Shown here piece after piece: positions 35,388 to 45,600 of a stretch of DNA of 64,000 nt. The notes below the pieces were generated by a model. The model saw only the letters and a program-made list of their open reading frames with translations, ran no database searches and was not told the origin of the DNA. Every line of letters starts with the position of its first letter. The first letter of the stretch is position 1. The stretch covers positions 1 to 64,000 of the forward strand of contig JARKQY010000022.1 of assembly GCA_029974635.1 (NCBI GenBank). Direction: 5' to 3'. The position numbers and the translations under genes are program-made. The DNA comes from Bacillota bacterium (GTDB taxonomy: Bacteria > Bacillota > UBA4882 > UBA8346).

Positions 35388-37547
35388 ATGTCGATTATTC
35401 ACGACAGCCGATTTAGAATAACGACCATCTGGCCGGAATTGGTCAACAAACGAATTACGGCTGTTGATATACAGTTAAGAGAATCCCAATATACGAATCG
35501 GGAAAATCAACTATTGGTAAACGGAATAATTCAACGCCGGATAAGTTATCTGGAGTACGACGGTCGCAGCAGAAAGACCGAAGACCGGCTGCAATTTGAG
35601 ATAATCGTCAATAATATCGAATCGTATATTGGACCTGATCCTTTTGAAATAGAGCTACAGCAAGATTATTTTATTTTTCAGCCACGCCGGATCGGAGAAA
35701 ATCAAGCGGTTTTTGAACATGGTTTCGGAGTAATTATCAGCCGGCGTAAAAATGACGGCGCCATTGACGTAACATCCGATACTTTGGTGCCAATGCTGGC
35801 GCAGATTATTCGGGAGCAGGGGGAAGGGGCCGTCACATTAAGTCAGCCGGTTTCTTTTGCGAAATTAGGTGTCGAGCCCTTAGGGTTTCAAGGGGAAATC
35901 TGTTTTAACAGTAACTTAAAGGAGCTGCCGTTGATCAGCGGCATGTTAAAAAGCAGAATTACGTTTATAAATCAGGATAAAACCTTAGCGGAAATGAAAA
36001 TGGAAACTCCTTTTCATTTTATATTAAAGATTCCACCATTAAATGACGCCGGAAAATTTCAGATTCAAGGGTCCATCATTGACTGGGTTTGGCTGTTTGA
36101 TATTAACCTGCAAATGTGGCGGCTGGAATGCAAACTCGATTATCAGTGGCGAATTATCGAAGCAAAAGAAGTAATTTGTATTACGTCACCCCAAACCGTG
36201 ACGCCAAATTGCCTTTTAATTGAAGCTCCGCTTCGATTAACCGAACTTAACGCCAGATTAACCAAGAGTATTTCGTTACCGATGGGTAATATGCGTACTG
36301 TTGCAGAATTGAAATTAATCCGGCAAAAGTGCTGTATTACTGCGCATCGCAAAGGCATACTCGCAGAATTCGAACTTGATCTTGAAATATATGCTGTAGA
36401 TGAGCAGGGGCGTGAGGCATACTTACGTCACCCGGTAACCTGGGAAGAGGTAATCACCGCAAATTTTAATCGTGTATCCCCGGAGAAGATTTTGCCGGTT
36501 CTCAAAAAAAACCGGATTCAATTAATCCATTTTTTATTTGAAGACGCCATCCTCCAAATAGATATGAGAATTGATCTGCAAATCAGTTTTTATCAAAATC
36601 AACTGCTGAAAATCAGCGAATCAAATGATTCCGCCACTCTCATTTTAGGTAAAGTGGTTAAGGATCAAAAAGATTTTTCGTTGCTGCGCAATGCGATTTT
36701 GCAGCTTAGGTCAAAGCCGGTATTGATTCAAAGATTAACAGTCCGAAATATAACCGTGGAATCTCAAAGCCGCCAAGGCTGGTTACATGTTAGCGGCCAA
36801 ATGGAGCTCGGAGTTGCATATCTTGATGAAAAGCGATGTTTGCGGGAGGATACGTTTCCAGTCTTTTTGCGGGAGAATTTTCTTTGGGATAAGCTTAAGA
36901 CCTCGGATGAGGTAAAAATAAAAAGCCGCTTGGAGCATGATTCTTATGCATTACACACCCGGGATCCTCTAAAATTAAATTATCGTTTTTTATTATCTTT
37001 AATAGCGGAAGGCACTGATGAGCGTGTAATTAAAGTTAATATCTCAAGTAATCCGGCGGATATGGGTCCGGGTGATCTTCATTTAAGCAATCGTTTTTTG
37101 GAGTTATCGGCCAAAAAACCATTACTAGATAGACTTCCTGCGGATTGTTGGATTGCTGACGACAATCGATGCTCAATGCGCCGGTTTGACGTTGAGGCCG
37201 ATATCCCGTTAATTTTGGGTAGGGCGCAGGATATTGAAAACGGACGGTTCATCATTGGAAATTTTTCATACCGGAACGAAAGTGGACTGGTTTTAGTGGA
37301 AGGAAATTTAGACGGAGAATTAGATTATTGGGATAGTGAAGGCTATTTCCGAACTGAACCGGTAAGTTGTGAATTTTGGAAGTGCTTTCGGCATGATTGC
37401 GGCCTCGCTCGCAAAGACGCGCAAATAATCCCAAAACTGCATCAATTACGGTTTATTGCGGTAAAAACCGCATTCTGGCGCAAAGGAAGGGTAAAAATTA
37501 TTTTTCAGGTTGAACTCCAACAGATCATTGAGGGAGAAGGGATTTGA
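35388..37547 (+). CDS. Large divergent protein, possible SPOCS relative, unknown
   Basis: 719 residues, no signal peptide or membrane segment. Repeated short motifs such as LLVNGIIQRRISYLEYDG, GWLHVSGQMELGVAYLDEK and LVLVEGNLDGELDYWDSEG resemble the VIVQG.LHKQIFFV core of SPOCS domains, suggesting about five to six diverged repeats. It sits directly after the three-repeat SPOCS gene and one base before a glycosyltransferase. GGGAGCTGGC precedes the ATG. The family link is by eye and needs a profile search. Confidence 0.65.
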   Translation: MSIIHDSRFRITTIWPELVNKRITAVDIQLRESQYTNRENQLLVNGIIQRRISYLEYDGRSRKTEDRLQFEIIVNNIESYIGPDPFEIELQQDYFIFQPRRIGENQAVFEHGFGVIISRRKNDGAIDVTSDTLVPMLAQIIREQGEGAVTLSQPVSFAKLGVEPLGFQGEICFNSNLKELPLISGMLKSRITFINQDKTLAEMKMETPFHFILKIPPLNDAGKFQIQGSIIDWVWLFDINLQMWRLECKLDYQWRIIEAKEVICITSPQTVTPNCLLIEAPLRLTELNARLTKSISLPMGNMRTVAELKLIRQKCCITAHRKGILAEFELDLEIYAVDEQGREAYLRHPVTWEEVITANFNRVSPEKILPVLKKNRIQLIHFLFEDAILQIDMRIDLQISFYQNQLLKISESNDSATLILGKVVKDQKDFSLLRNAILQLRSKPVLIQRLTVRNITVESQSRQGWLHVSGQMELGVAYLDEKRCLREDTFPVFLRENFLWDKLKTSDEVKIKSRLEHDSYALHTRDPLKLNYRFLLSLIAEGTDERVIKVNISSNPADMGPGDLHLSNRFLELSAKKPLLDRLPADCWIADDNRCSMRRFDVEADIPLILGRAQDIENGRFIIGNFSYRNESGLVLVEGNLDGELDYWDSEGYFRTEPVSCEFWKCFRHDCGLARKDAQIIPKLHQLRFIAVKTAFWRKGRVKIIFQVELQQIIEGEGI

Positions 37548-37548
37548 C

Positions 37549-38553
37549 ATGAAAGTTTTATTTCAGGCCAGAATCAATTATAACAAGGCGATTGCCGGGG
37601 ATAGCGTCCAGATTGATAAAACCCGGGAGTACTTACAGAAAATAGGAGCGGACGTTACCATCCATAATGCGGCCGTCAATAATTTGAAAGATTTTGATAT
37701 CATTCATCTTTTCAATATCATGCCGGTAACCGAAACTTATGGTTTTTTCCAAGACGCCCGCCGCCAAAAAATACCGGTGGTCCTTTCAACGATTTATTGG
37801 GACCCCGCCGAATTTTTGAAGGAATCCGATGAAAATGGCAAATTTGGACTCTGGTGGCGAGAAACTATGCCTCAGCGCCGGGAAATATTGAATGGCGTCC
37901 GTTACATTCTACCCAATTCCAAGATGGAACTGGATAGTCTTAAGAAAGACTTTGGGGTTTTGCCTCCGGCTTACATAATTCCAAACGCCGCTGATAAATA
38001 TTTTGCATTTGCCCGTCCGGAGCGTTTTATTCGGAAATACCGGATGAAAGACTTTATTCTCGGGGTCGGCCGGATTTGTAAGCGTAAAAATCAATTGCGG
38101 CTAATTCAAGCGGCTAAACGGCTCAAATTGCCATTGGTTTTGATTGGACCGCTAAATGACAGTTCATACTACCGGGAATGCCGGCAAGAATCGGCGGGTT
38201 ACCCGGTGACATTTATCGACACGCTGAACCATCATGAACTCGCATCGGCATACGCAGCCGCGCGAGTCCATGCCCTGGTCAGCTGGTATGATACCCCAGG
38301 TCTGGTTTCATTGGAGGCGGCTTTGGCCGGGTGTGTCATTGTCTCAACCAACCGGGGATGTACCCGGGAATATTTAGAAGATTTGGCTCATTATTGCGAC
38401 CCCGGTGATGTCGGCAGCATCATGAAGGCGGTTCAAAACGCCTGGGAAACAAAGAACAATAATCGTTTGCGAGATAGGGTACTCAGGGATTTCACCTGGG
38501 AAAAAGCTGCGGCGGCAACCTTTGCCGTGTATCAAAAGATTTTAACGGGTTAA
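37549..38553 (+). CDS. Family 4 glycosyltransferase
   Basis: 334 residues from the ATG at 37549, six bases beyond GGGA and one base after the previous stop, so it is co-transcribed with that gene. GT-B fold: the C-terminal domain shows FILGVGRICKRKNQLRLIQA, the HHELASAYAAARV segment and DTPGLVSLEAALAGCVIVS, where the usual first glutamate of the EX7E motif is aspartate. Uses a nucleotide sugar donor; the acceptor may be the neighbouring surface material. The last 62 bases overlap the convergent gene. Confidence 0.88.
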   Translation: MKVLFQARINYNKAIAGDSVQIDKTREYLQKIGADVTIHNAAVNNLKDFDIIHLFNIMPVTETYGFFQDARRQKIPVVLSTIYWDPAEFLKESDENGKFGLWWRETMPQRREILNGVRYILPNSKMELDSLKKDFGVLPPAYIIPNAADKYFAFARPERFIRKYRMKDFILGVGRICKRKNQLRLIQAAKRLKLPLVLIGPLNDSSYYRECRQESAGYPVTFIDTLNHHELASAYAAARVHALVSWYDTPGLVSLEAALAGCVIVSTNRGCTREYLEDLAHYCDPGDVGSIMKAVQNAWETKNNNRLRDRVLRDFTWEKAAAATFAVYQKILTG

Positions 38554-38986
38554 TATTTTTGGAAGCCGCCTTGGGGGATACGAACAGCGAGTAATTGGCC
38601 AGCAGTTTTCCTGAAACAGCGTCAAAGGCATTAAAGTATAATTTTTGTTTATACAAACGATTGGTAGGTATCGAAAAAAGCTGATAATAATTTGGCTGGG
38701 GATTGGCAAGCATGGTGACGAAAAAACTGCGGTATTTAACATCAGTCACTTTCAAATTGAGGGCCAATATCGGTAATACTTGCGGTGAATAAGTATCCGG
38801 TATTATTACGCCATAGTCATTCTCTAATCCTTTTTGGATCGAGATCAATTCCGGACCGGCGATGATTTGCGCCGTGTTGCGCTTGGGATTGGACTTGGCT
38901 ATCGCCCCTTCCATAGTCGTGCTAATTGATAACGGTATGTATTGCACCGCCGGAAAAGGGTAAATGCGAGAGTCGCCAAAACTCAA
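38492..38986 (-). CDS. Hypothetical protein
   Basis: 164 residues from a TTG at 38986, chosen for AGGAGG nine bases upstream; an ATG-started frame to 39031 lacks a site. The sequence begins MSFGDSRIYPFPAVQYIPLS and is beta-rich, without membrane segments. No family recognised. Its last 62 bases overlap the end of the convergent glycosyltransferase gene, and it is divergent from the large exported protein at 39180. Confidence 0.6.
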   Translation of the reverse strand: MSFGDSRIYPFPAVQYIPLSISTTMEGAIAKSNPKRNTAQIIAGPELISIQKGLENDYGVIIPDTYSPQVLPILALNLKVTDVKYRSFFVTMLANPQPNYYQLFSIPTNRLYKQKLYFNAFDAVSGKLLANYSLFVSPKAASKNINPLKSFDTRQRLPPQLFPR

Positions 38987-39179
38987 CCGAATCAACCTCC
39001 TGATAAGTAAAATAAACCATGCCAATATCATATGTGAAAAGTATATTAACGGTTAATCTTTTTTGCTTTTCGAAAAGAGGTATTTATGATAAAATAAATA
39101 CAAAAGAGAATGATTACGTAAACATAAATATTCAATTGCTATGTCGATTCCCGGAAAAATGAGAGAAGGAGTGGAAGAA

Positions 39180-42100
39180 TTGGAAGAGAAACGTAAACAT
39201 GATTTTTTTCAAGTATGTCCAAAAACCGGAAAACTGCGGGGGATCAATTTTAAAAACCGTTGGGCGAAATTATTATTTCCGGTTCTGGGTTTGGCAGCCT
39301 TAATCTGGTTTTTGATTCGGGTCGTTCCCAAGCCGAGCCGGGCCGGTTATCCTTGCCAAAGAGTGGCTGCTCCCATTGCAGCCGGTTTTCTGGCTTGGCT
39401 GCTTGGTGTAACCGGACTTACTCTATTATTTAAACATATTACAATTCAAATGAAGAAAACCCATTATATTGTGGCAATTTCATTAATGATAGTGGCGGTT
39501 ATAGCCACTATCGGGTTAATCACAATCAACCCTGGAAAAATATCCGCGGCTTTATCTTCACCGGAAGGACCAAATCAACCTATGGGAGTCGCTAAGGGCA
39601 TTTATCCGGGGAGAGTAACCTGGGCGCGAAACCTGACCGCTGCCACCTGGGATGGAGCAACCGGCTACTGGTGGGAAGATCGGTTTTCCAGTCCGGCAAT
39701 CATCGATAGTATGGTTTCCGGATCCATTCGGGCGTTGACCGGGGCGACCAGCGATGCAGCTGCCTGGGATGCTGTTTTTAAATATTATAATCAAAATCAC
39801 GGTAAGGGAAATGTAGGTTATAATACGGCTGAAAAAATCGCCATAAAAATTAACTGCAATAATACTCGCGACAGCCACGCTCAGTCGGTTAATAACATCA
39901 ACCCGTCTCCCCAATTACTAATGGCGGTTTTAAAACAACTGGTAAATACGGCGGGAGTACTGCAAGCCAATATTACAGTATATGATGCGTCCCGATACAT
40001 AACCGACAACATTTACAATTATATAAAAAACGCCTTTCCCCAGATTGTTTTTGTAGACGGATACGGTGGAAACGGAAGAGTCCAACGGGTATGGTCAGGT
40101 TCAGTAATCAGTTACGCCCAGTCGAATTATTGCGGTGATCGGATCCCGACGGTTGTCACCGCAGCAAATTACCTGATCAACATACCGATTTTAAAAGCTC
40201 ACCCCATGGCTGGGGTTACTTTATGCGCTAAGAATCACTATGGAACCATAAACGGACTGGATCATACCCTTGCCAGGCCGTATAATACCTATAATCCGTT
40301 CGTCGATTTTATGGGCGACCGGGATTTGGGCGGCAAGACACTCATTAATATTTTGGATGGATTATACGGGGCCAAACATTCCGATACCGTTCCTTCAAAG
40401 TGGAACTCTCTCGGTAACGCCTGGCCTTCCAGCATATTTATGTCCCTTGATCAGGTGGCTGTTGATTCAGTTGGTGTTGATTTCCTAAATGCCGAAATGG
40501 GAGCCAACATGATGGCCAATTCCGACAGTTATTTGCATGAAGAGGCTTTGGCGAATAATCCTCCTTCCGGTGCGGTTTATGCGCCTGACGGAGTCCGGTT
40601 GGGCAGTCTGGGGGTACATGAACACTGGAATAACAATACTGATAAAAAATATACCCGCAATCTGGGTACCGGAAACGGGATTGAATTGTTTACTGTCGGC
40701 GGGACTACATCACCACCGCCGCCAACCGGTTCGCCGGTTCCGACCGCCAGTCCGACGCCAACTCAACCGCCGAATAAGATAATACCGGGAAAAATCGAAG
40801 CCGAAAATTATGATGCCATGTCCGGAGTTGCAACTGAGGCTACCAGTGATACCGGCGGCGGCTTGAACGTCGGATGGATCGAAACCGGCGACTGGATGGA
40901 TTATCAAGTAAATGTTCAATCTTCCGGCAGTTACAGAGTTGATTACCGGGTTTCGAGTCCAAACGCCACGGGTACAATTGATTTGAGAATCGGAACTGCC
41001 ACTCTTGCCTCTGCCGTAGTTCCGAATACCGGGGGTTGGCAGGCTTGGAGTACAGTCTCGGCCAATTTAAATTTGAGTTCCGGCGCTCAGACAATCCGTT
41101 TATATGCGAATACCGGCGGTTTTAATATTAACTGGTTTTCGTTTACAACTTCAACTATTACTGCAACACCAACTCCGACCAGGACTGCCACAGTAACGCC
41201 CACTCCGACCAGGAGTGCCACTGCAACGCCGACGGTTGCCGCCCCGACACCGGTTTCGGGAAACCTGGCTTTGAATAAATCGGTTACGGCATCATCGGTT
41301 GAAAATGCGGGATACCCTGCTTCAGCCGCGGTTGACGGCGCCGGCGGAACCCGCTGGAGCTCGGCTTTCTCCGATCCCCAATGGATCTATGTGGATCTGG
41401 GAGCGCCCTATTCGGTTAGCCAGGTTAAACTTAATTGGGAAGCTGCCCATGCTACTGCATATCAGATCCAAATCTCCAATGATGCGGCTGCTTGGGATAC
41501 GGTTTGGTCGACGACAACCGGCGCCGGGGGGAATGTGACCGCAAACTTTACTGCAAATACCGCCCGGTACGTTAGAGTCTATGGTACTGCACGGGCTACC
41601 GGTTATGGTTATTCATTATGGGAGTTTGAAGTATATGGCTCGGGGGGCGTAACCGGGACACCGACTCCAACGCCGACAAGGGTGAATACTCCTACTCCGA
41701 CACCGGTGGCTACAGCTACTGCAACTCCGACAATTAGTGTGACCGGGACTCCAATCCCAACGCCGGCTGATGCTCTAGCCGCTACAACTTGGTACTTATT
41801 CAATCAAACAGTAAGCGGCGTGACTCCGGCAGGTCAGAATCTTCAAGCCATCCAGAACAGCACTACAGGATGGCAACCAACCAAAACAATTTCAAATGTC
41901 TCCGGCTACTGGTATAGTTCCACTGTGAACGGCACTTATAAAGCCGGGAATTGGTCTGTTATTCTATGGACAAATAATCCGGGAAGCTCGTCCCTGGTGA
42001 AGGTTGACCTGTATAAAGTCAATTTGGACGGAAGTAGCGCTGTGCTACTCGGGACACAAACAGCGGAAGCAGGTACTTCAGGCGGCGGCAACCATTCAAC

Positions 42101-42239
42101 AACCTATAACTTCAGTAATTTGGCCGCAGTTTCATTAAATAATCAGCGACTTTTGGTTGTAATTACAAAAACAGCGGGAACGGATTTAACCATGTGCTAT
42201 AATACCAATGACTTCCCAACCAGGTTGACAACTCCATAA
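39180..42239 (+). CDS. Membrane-anchored DUF362 protein with CBM6, discoidin and shared C-terminal domain
   Basis: 1019 residues. Numbering from the TTG at 39180 (AAGGAG eight bases upstream; an ATG at 39141 would add 13). Three membrane helices lie near 30-50, 62-84 and 94-113. A DUF362 domain follows to about 500 (LINIPILKAHPMAGVTLCAKNHYG). Then a Pro/Thr linker, CBM6 (about 534-657, IEAENYDAMSG...NVGWIETGDWMDY), a linker, an F5/8C discoidin domain (about 696-820) and a C-terminal domain (about 869-1019) nearly identical in pattern to that of the GH81 protein. Role unknown; it probably binds carbohydrate at the surface. Confidence 0.82.
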   Translation: MEEKRKHDFFQVCPKTGKLRGINFKNRWAKLLFPVLGLAALIWFLIRVVPKPSRAGYPCQRVAAPIAAGFLAWLLGVTGLTLLFKHITIQMKKTHYIVAISLMIVAVIATIGLITINPGKISAALSSPEGPNQPMGVAKGIYPGRVTWARNLTAATWDGATGYWWEDRFSSPAIIDSMVSGSIRALTGATSDAAAWDAVFKYYNQNHGKGNVGYNTAEKIAIKINCNNTRDSHAQSVNNINPSPQLLMAVLKQLVNTAGVLQANITVYDASRYITDNIYNYIKNAFPQIVFVDGYGGNGRVQRVWSGSVISYAQSNYCGDRIPTVVTAANYLINIPILKAHPMAGVTLCAKNHYGTINGLDHTLARPYNTYNPFVDFMGDRDLGGKTLINILDGLYGAKHSDTVPSKWNSLGNAWPSSIFMSLDQVAVDSVGVDFLNAEMGANMMANSDSYLHEEALANNPPSGAVYAPDGVRLGSLGVHEHWNNNTDKKYTRNLGTGNGIELFTVGGTTSPPPPTGSPVPTASPTPTQPPNKIIPGKIEAENYDAMSGVATEATSDTGGGLNVGWIETGDWMDYQVNVQSSGSYRVDYRVSSPNATGTIDLRIGTATLASAVVPNTGGWQAWSTVSANLNLSSGAQTIRLYANTGGFNINWFSFTTSTITATPTPTRTATVTPTPTRSATATPTVAAPTPVSGNLALNKSVTASSVENAGYPASAAVDGAGGTRWSSAFSDPQWIYVDLGAPYSVSQVKLNWEAAHATAYQIQISNDAAAWDTVWSTTTGAGGNVTANFTANTARYVRVYGTARATGYGYSLWEFEVYGSGGVTGTPTPTPTRVNTPTPTPVATATATPTISVTGTPIPTPADALAATTWYLFNQTVSGVTPAGQNLQAIQNSTTGWQPTKTISNVSGYWYSSTVNGTYKAGNWSVILWTNNPGSSSLVKVDLYKVNLDGSSAVLLGTQTAEAGTSGGGNHSTTYNFSNLAAVSLNNQRLLVVITKTAGTDLTMCYNTNDFPTRLTTP

Positions 42240-42251
42240 GCGGAACAAGAC

Positions 42252-42324
42252 TAACAGTAACTGCATTAAAAAGCCGTCCCTCTCAACAGAAGGCGGCTTT
42301 TTAATTTTAATGCAGTTACTGTTA
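42252..42324. terminator. Very long-stem terminator
   Basis: The 19-base arm at 42252-42270 pairs perfectly with 42306-42324, and inside it an AAAAGCCG/CGGCTTTT stem is followed by a T-run. It follows the DUF362 gene. The long outer arms go beyond what a terminator needs. Confidence 0.8.
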
Positions 42325-42601
42325 TGTTTAAAATTTTTTACGATTATGTTAAATTGACACTTTCTTATTTGGTCAATTCAAAGTATAATTATAAACAGAA
42401 ATTCATGATAAAAACGAACAAAATGAGTTGTATTGTATAGATTGCATTGTTTGGGTAAACATATCTGCTCGATTATTTTTTTTAAATTACTTCCGAATTA
42501 ACCGGCATTTGTCCAGCACAGAACCTTTTTAAAGGAGGTGAAAGCGACTACAAAATATTTGCTCTGGTTCAAATTGCGAAGAGAGGGGAAGGAGAAAGTA
42601 A

Positions 42602-45600
42602 ATGTTTCAAAGAAATCGCATTTTATTACTCACTCTGGTAGTTATTATTCTTTCGGTTTTAATCGTGCCTCACACCGTGGTCAAAGCCGCCACTTATACC
42701 GTGGGGGCCGGAAGCTACACCGACACCCTGCCGTCCGGCCGAGTTCAACCGCCAAGCACGATATACAAGACTGCGAATCTAACCGGCGGAATCCCGACGA
42801 GCAACTGGGAAAGCTCTATTTTATTCCAGCAATATTCACAGCCATTGATTGCGCATCCCCTATCTTTCCGGTGCGTTGCGGGCGGACTGGAATTAGGAAG
42901 GCCCAATCTGGGCGGCGGCGGAGTTGCCTATTTCGGCACTCATGCCAATGACTTTACCGTAAAGCACACCGGAATCGCCACTGTGGCGGATTCCCGGGCA
43001 GATAAAATTTCCGATTGGGCTGTGGATGTTGTTATGGCCAGTGGCGCAAATAATATTAAAGCCACTTTAGTTAAAGGAAGTCCTTATGCCTACTTCATCT
43101 ATACCGGAGGGAACCCACAATTGGCTTTTGGTTCAACCCCGACGGTGTTCTACGGATCGGCAGCCAGCTCATACCTGGGAGTTACCGTTAACGGGAAGAG
43201 TTTCGGCTTATTTGCCCCAACCGGTTCCACATGGAGCGGAATAGGCACCACGACAATTACATGTAATCTTGCTTCCGGGAAAAATTATTTTTCGGTCGCA
43301 ACTTTACCGGACAATACAACAGGAACTCTCACATATTTTAAGGACCGCTCTTATGCTTTTGTAACCAATACTACTGCTAATTGGTCTTATAATGAGTCCG
43401 CCAGTACTTTAACAACCACCTTTACCTTTACGACTACGGCGAAGGAAGGCGCCAATACCGAAACCATTATGGCGCTTTATCCGCATCAATGGCGGAATAA
43501 CACCTTAATCGCACCATTATCCTATACTTATAATACACTCCGGGGTATCATGAAGACGGTAGCCGGCACATCCTTCCAGGTAAGGTATGCCTATCGCGGT
43601 ATCCTGCCTAACTTGCCGGATAAAGGTAGTTACAACCGGACGACCTTGTATAATTTAATTAATGAAGTCGCCGGAATGACCATTGGTTCCGGCGATACAT
43701 ACTGGGTTGGAAAAAACATCGGCAAAACCGCGGTAGCATTACCCATTGCCGAGCAAGTCGGCCATACCACGGCTGCCAACAACTACCTGAACCAACTCAA
43801 AAGCTGCCTGCAAGACTGGTTCACGGCCAGTCCCGGTGAAACCGGCAATCTCTTCTATTATAACCAGGATTGGGGGACTTTGATAGGTTACCCCGCCAGC
43901 TACGGTAGCGACACGTCCATCAACGACCATCATTTTCATTACGGCTACTATATTCATGGCGCCGCTCAGGTTGCTTTCCGTGATAAAGCTTGGGGATCAG
44001 ACAGCCAATGGGGCGGCATGGTCAAGCAGGTCATTAAGAACTTCGCCAACTGGGAAAGAACCGACACTAAATTCCCATTTCTGCGGACATTTGACGCCTA
44101 TGAAGGCCATTCCTGGGCCTCCGGCGATTCGAATTTCGCAGACGGCAACAACCAGGAATCATCCTCGGAAGCGACCAACGCTTATATGGCAATGATTCTT
44201 TTCGGTGAAGCCACCGGCAACACCGCCCTTCGGGACGCGGGTATTTACCTATATACTACCGAGGTCGAGTCGATCCTTAATTATTGGTTCGATATTTATG
44301 GGGATATCTTCAATTCCGCTTATTCCCATAATTATGCCGCCATGGTCTGGGGCACCAAATACTGCCATCAAATATGGTGGGCCGGAACACCCGCCGAAAT
44401 CCACGGCATCAATTACTTACCGATGACTGCGGCCACGCTTTATGTCGGAAGAGACAAGGATTACGTCCGGGATAACTACAACGAAATGATCGCCGAATGC
44501 GGCGGAGGCACGCCGTCAAGCTGGGTGGATCTCAGTTATATGTATTATGCCCTATCCGATCCGGCGGCCGCTAAGAACTTGTGGAATACTTCCATTTCTC
44601 CCGAAGCCGGGCAAACGAAAGCCCATGCTTACCATTGGATTTATAACTTAGATGGAATGGGTTTGCCGGACTGGAACGTCACGGCCAATACTCCGTTATA
44701 TGGAGTCTTCAATAAAAACGGCACCCGGACCTACGTGGTTTACAACGCTTCCAACAGCGCCAAAACGGTTACATTCTCTGACGGAAAAGCGATGACGGTA
44801 CCGGCCAACGCTATGGCGACCTCTACCGGAAGTGGTCCGGTGGTAACGCCGTCACCGCCGCCGGCAACGCCTACTCCGACCAGAGCCGCGACTCCAACCC
44901 CGTCTGGCAAAGTATTGCCAGGACAGATCGAAGCCGAAAATTATGACGCCATGTCCGGTATTGACACGGAAGCCACAGGAGACACCGGCGGCGGATTGAA
45001 TGTGGGCTGGATCGATGCCAACGACTGGATGGATTACAATGTAAACGTCCAGACAGGCGGAACGTACCGGATCGATTACCGGGTAGCCAGTACCAGTGCT
45101 ACCGGAAGAGTGGATTTCAGAATCGGCGCAACTACTTTAGCGTCAACCGCGATACCGAATACCGGCGGCTGGCAGGTATGGACCACGGTGTCGGCCAATG
45201 TCAGCTTGAACGCGGGCAATCACACCATTCGTTTGTTCGCCGGCGGTGGCGGCTGGAATATCAACTGGTTCTCGGCTACGGCCGTAGGAGCCACTCCGAC
45301 TCCGACCAGAGCAGCCACGGCAACGCCCACTCCGACTAGAGCGGCAACTGCTACGCCTACTCCGACACCTGGTTCAACTTTACCCAGCGCTACTTGGTAT
45401 TTATTTAACCAGAATGTAAGCGGAGTAACTCCCGCCGGAGAAAACCTGCAAACAACCCAGAGCGGCATTAGCGGATGGCAACCTATCAAAGCTATTACTG
45501 GCACCGCCAGTTATTGGTATAGCCCAACCATCAACGGTACATATAAGGCTGGAAACTGGTCATTTGTGTTATGGACAAACAATCCAGGGTCAGCGGTAAA

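Noticed and set aside
41160..41790. Repeated ACTCCGACC-type DNA between domains of the DUF362 protein
   Set aside because: It encodes Pro/Thr linkers; the repetition is explained by coding for TPTPT stretches and is not a CRISPR array or separate repeat element.
42350..42395. TTGACA followed by TATAAT upstream of the GH81 gene
   Set aside because: The spacing is about 24 bases, far from the 16-18 needed for a sigma-A promoter.
42538..42951. 137-codon frame starting just after a strong GGAGG before the GH81 gene
   Set aside because: It runs out of frame through the GH81 signal peptide and catalytic domain, which has its own GGAAGGAG; composition follows the shifted GH81 reading.
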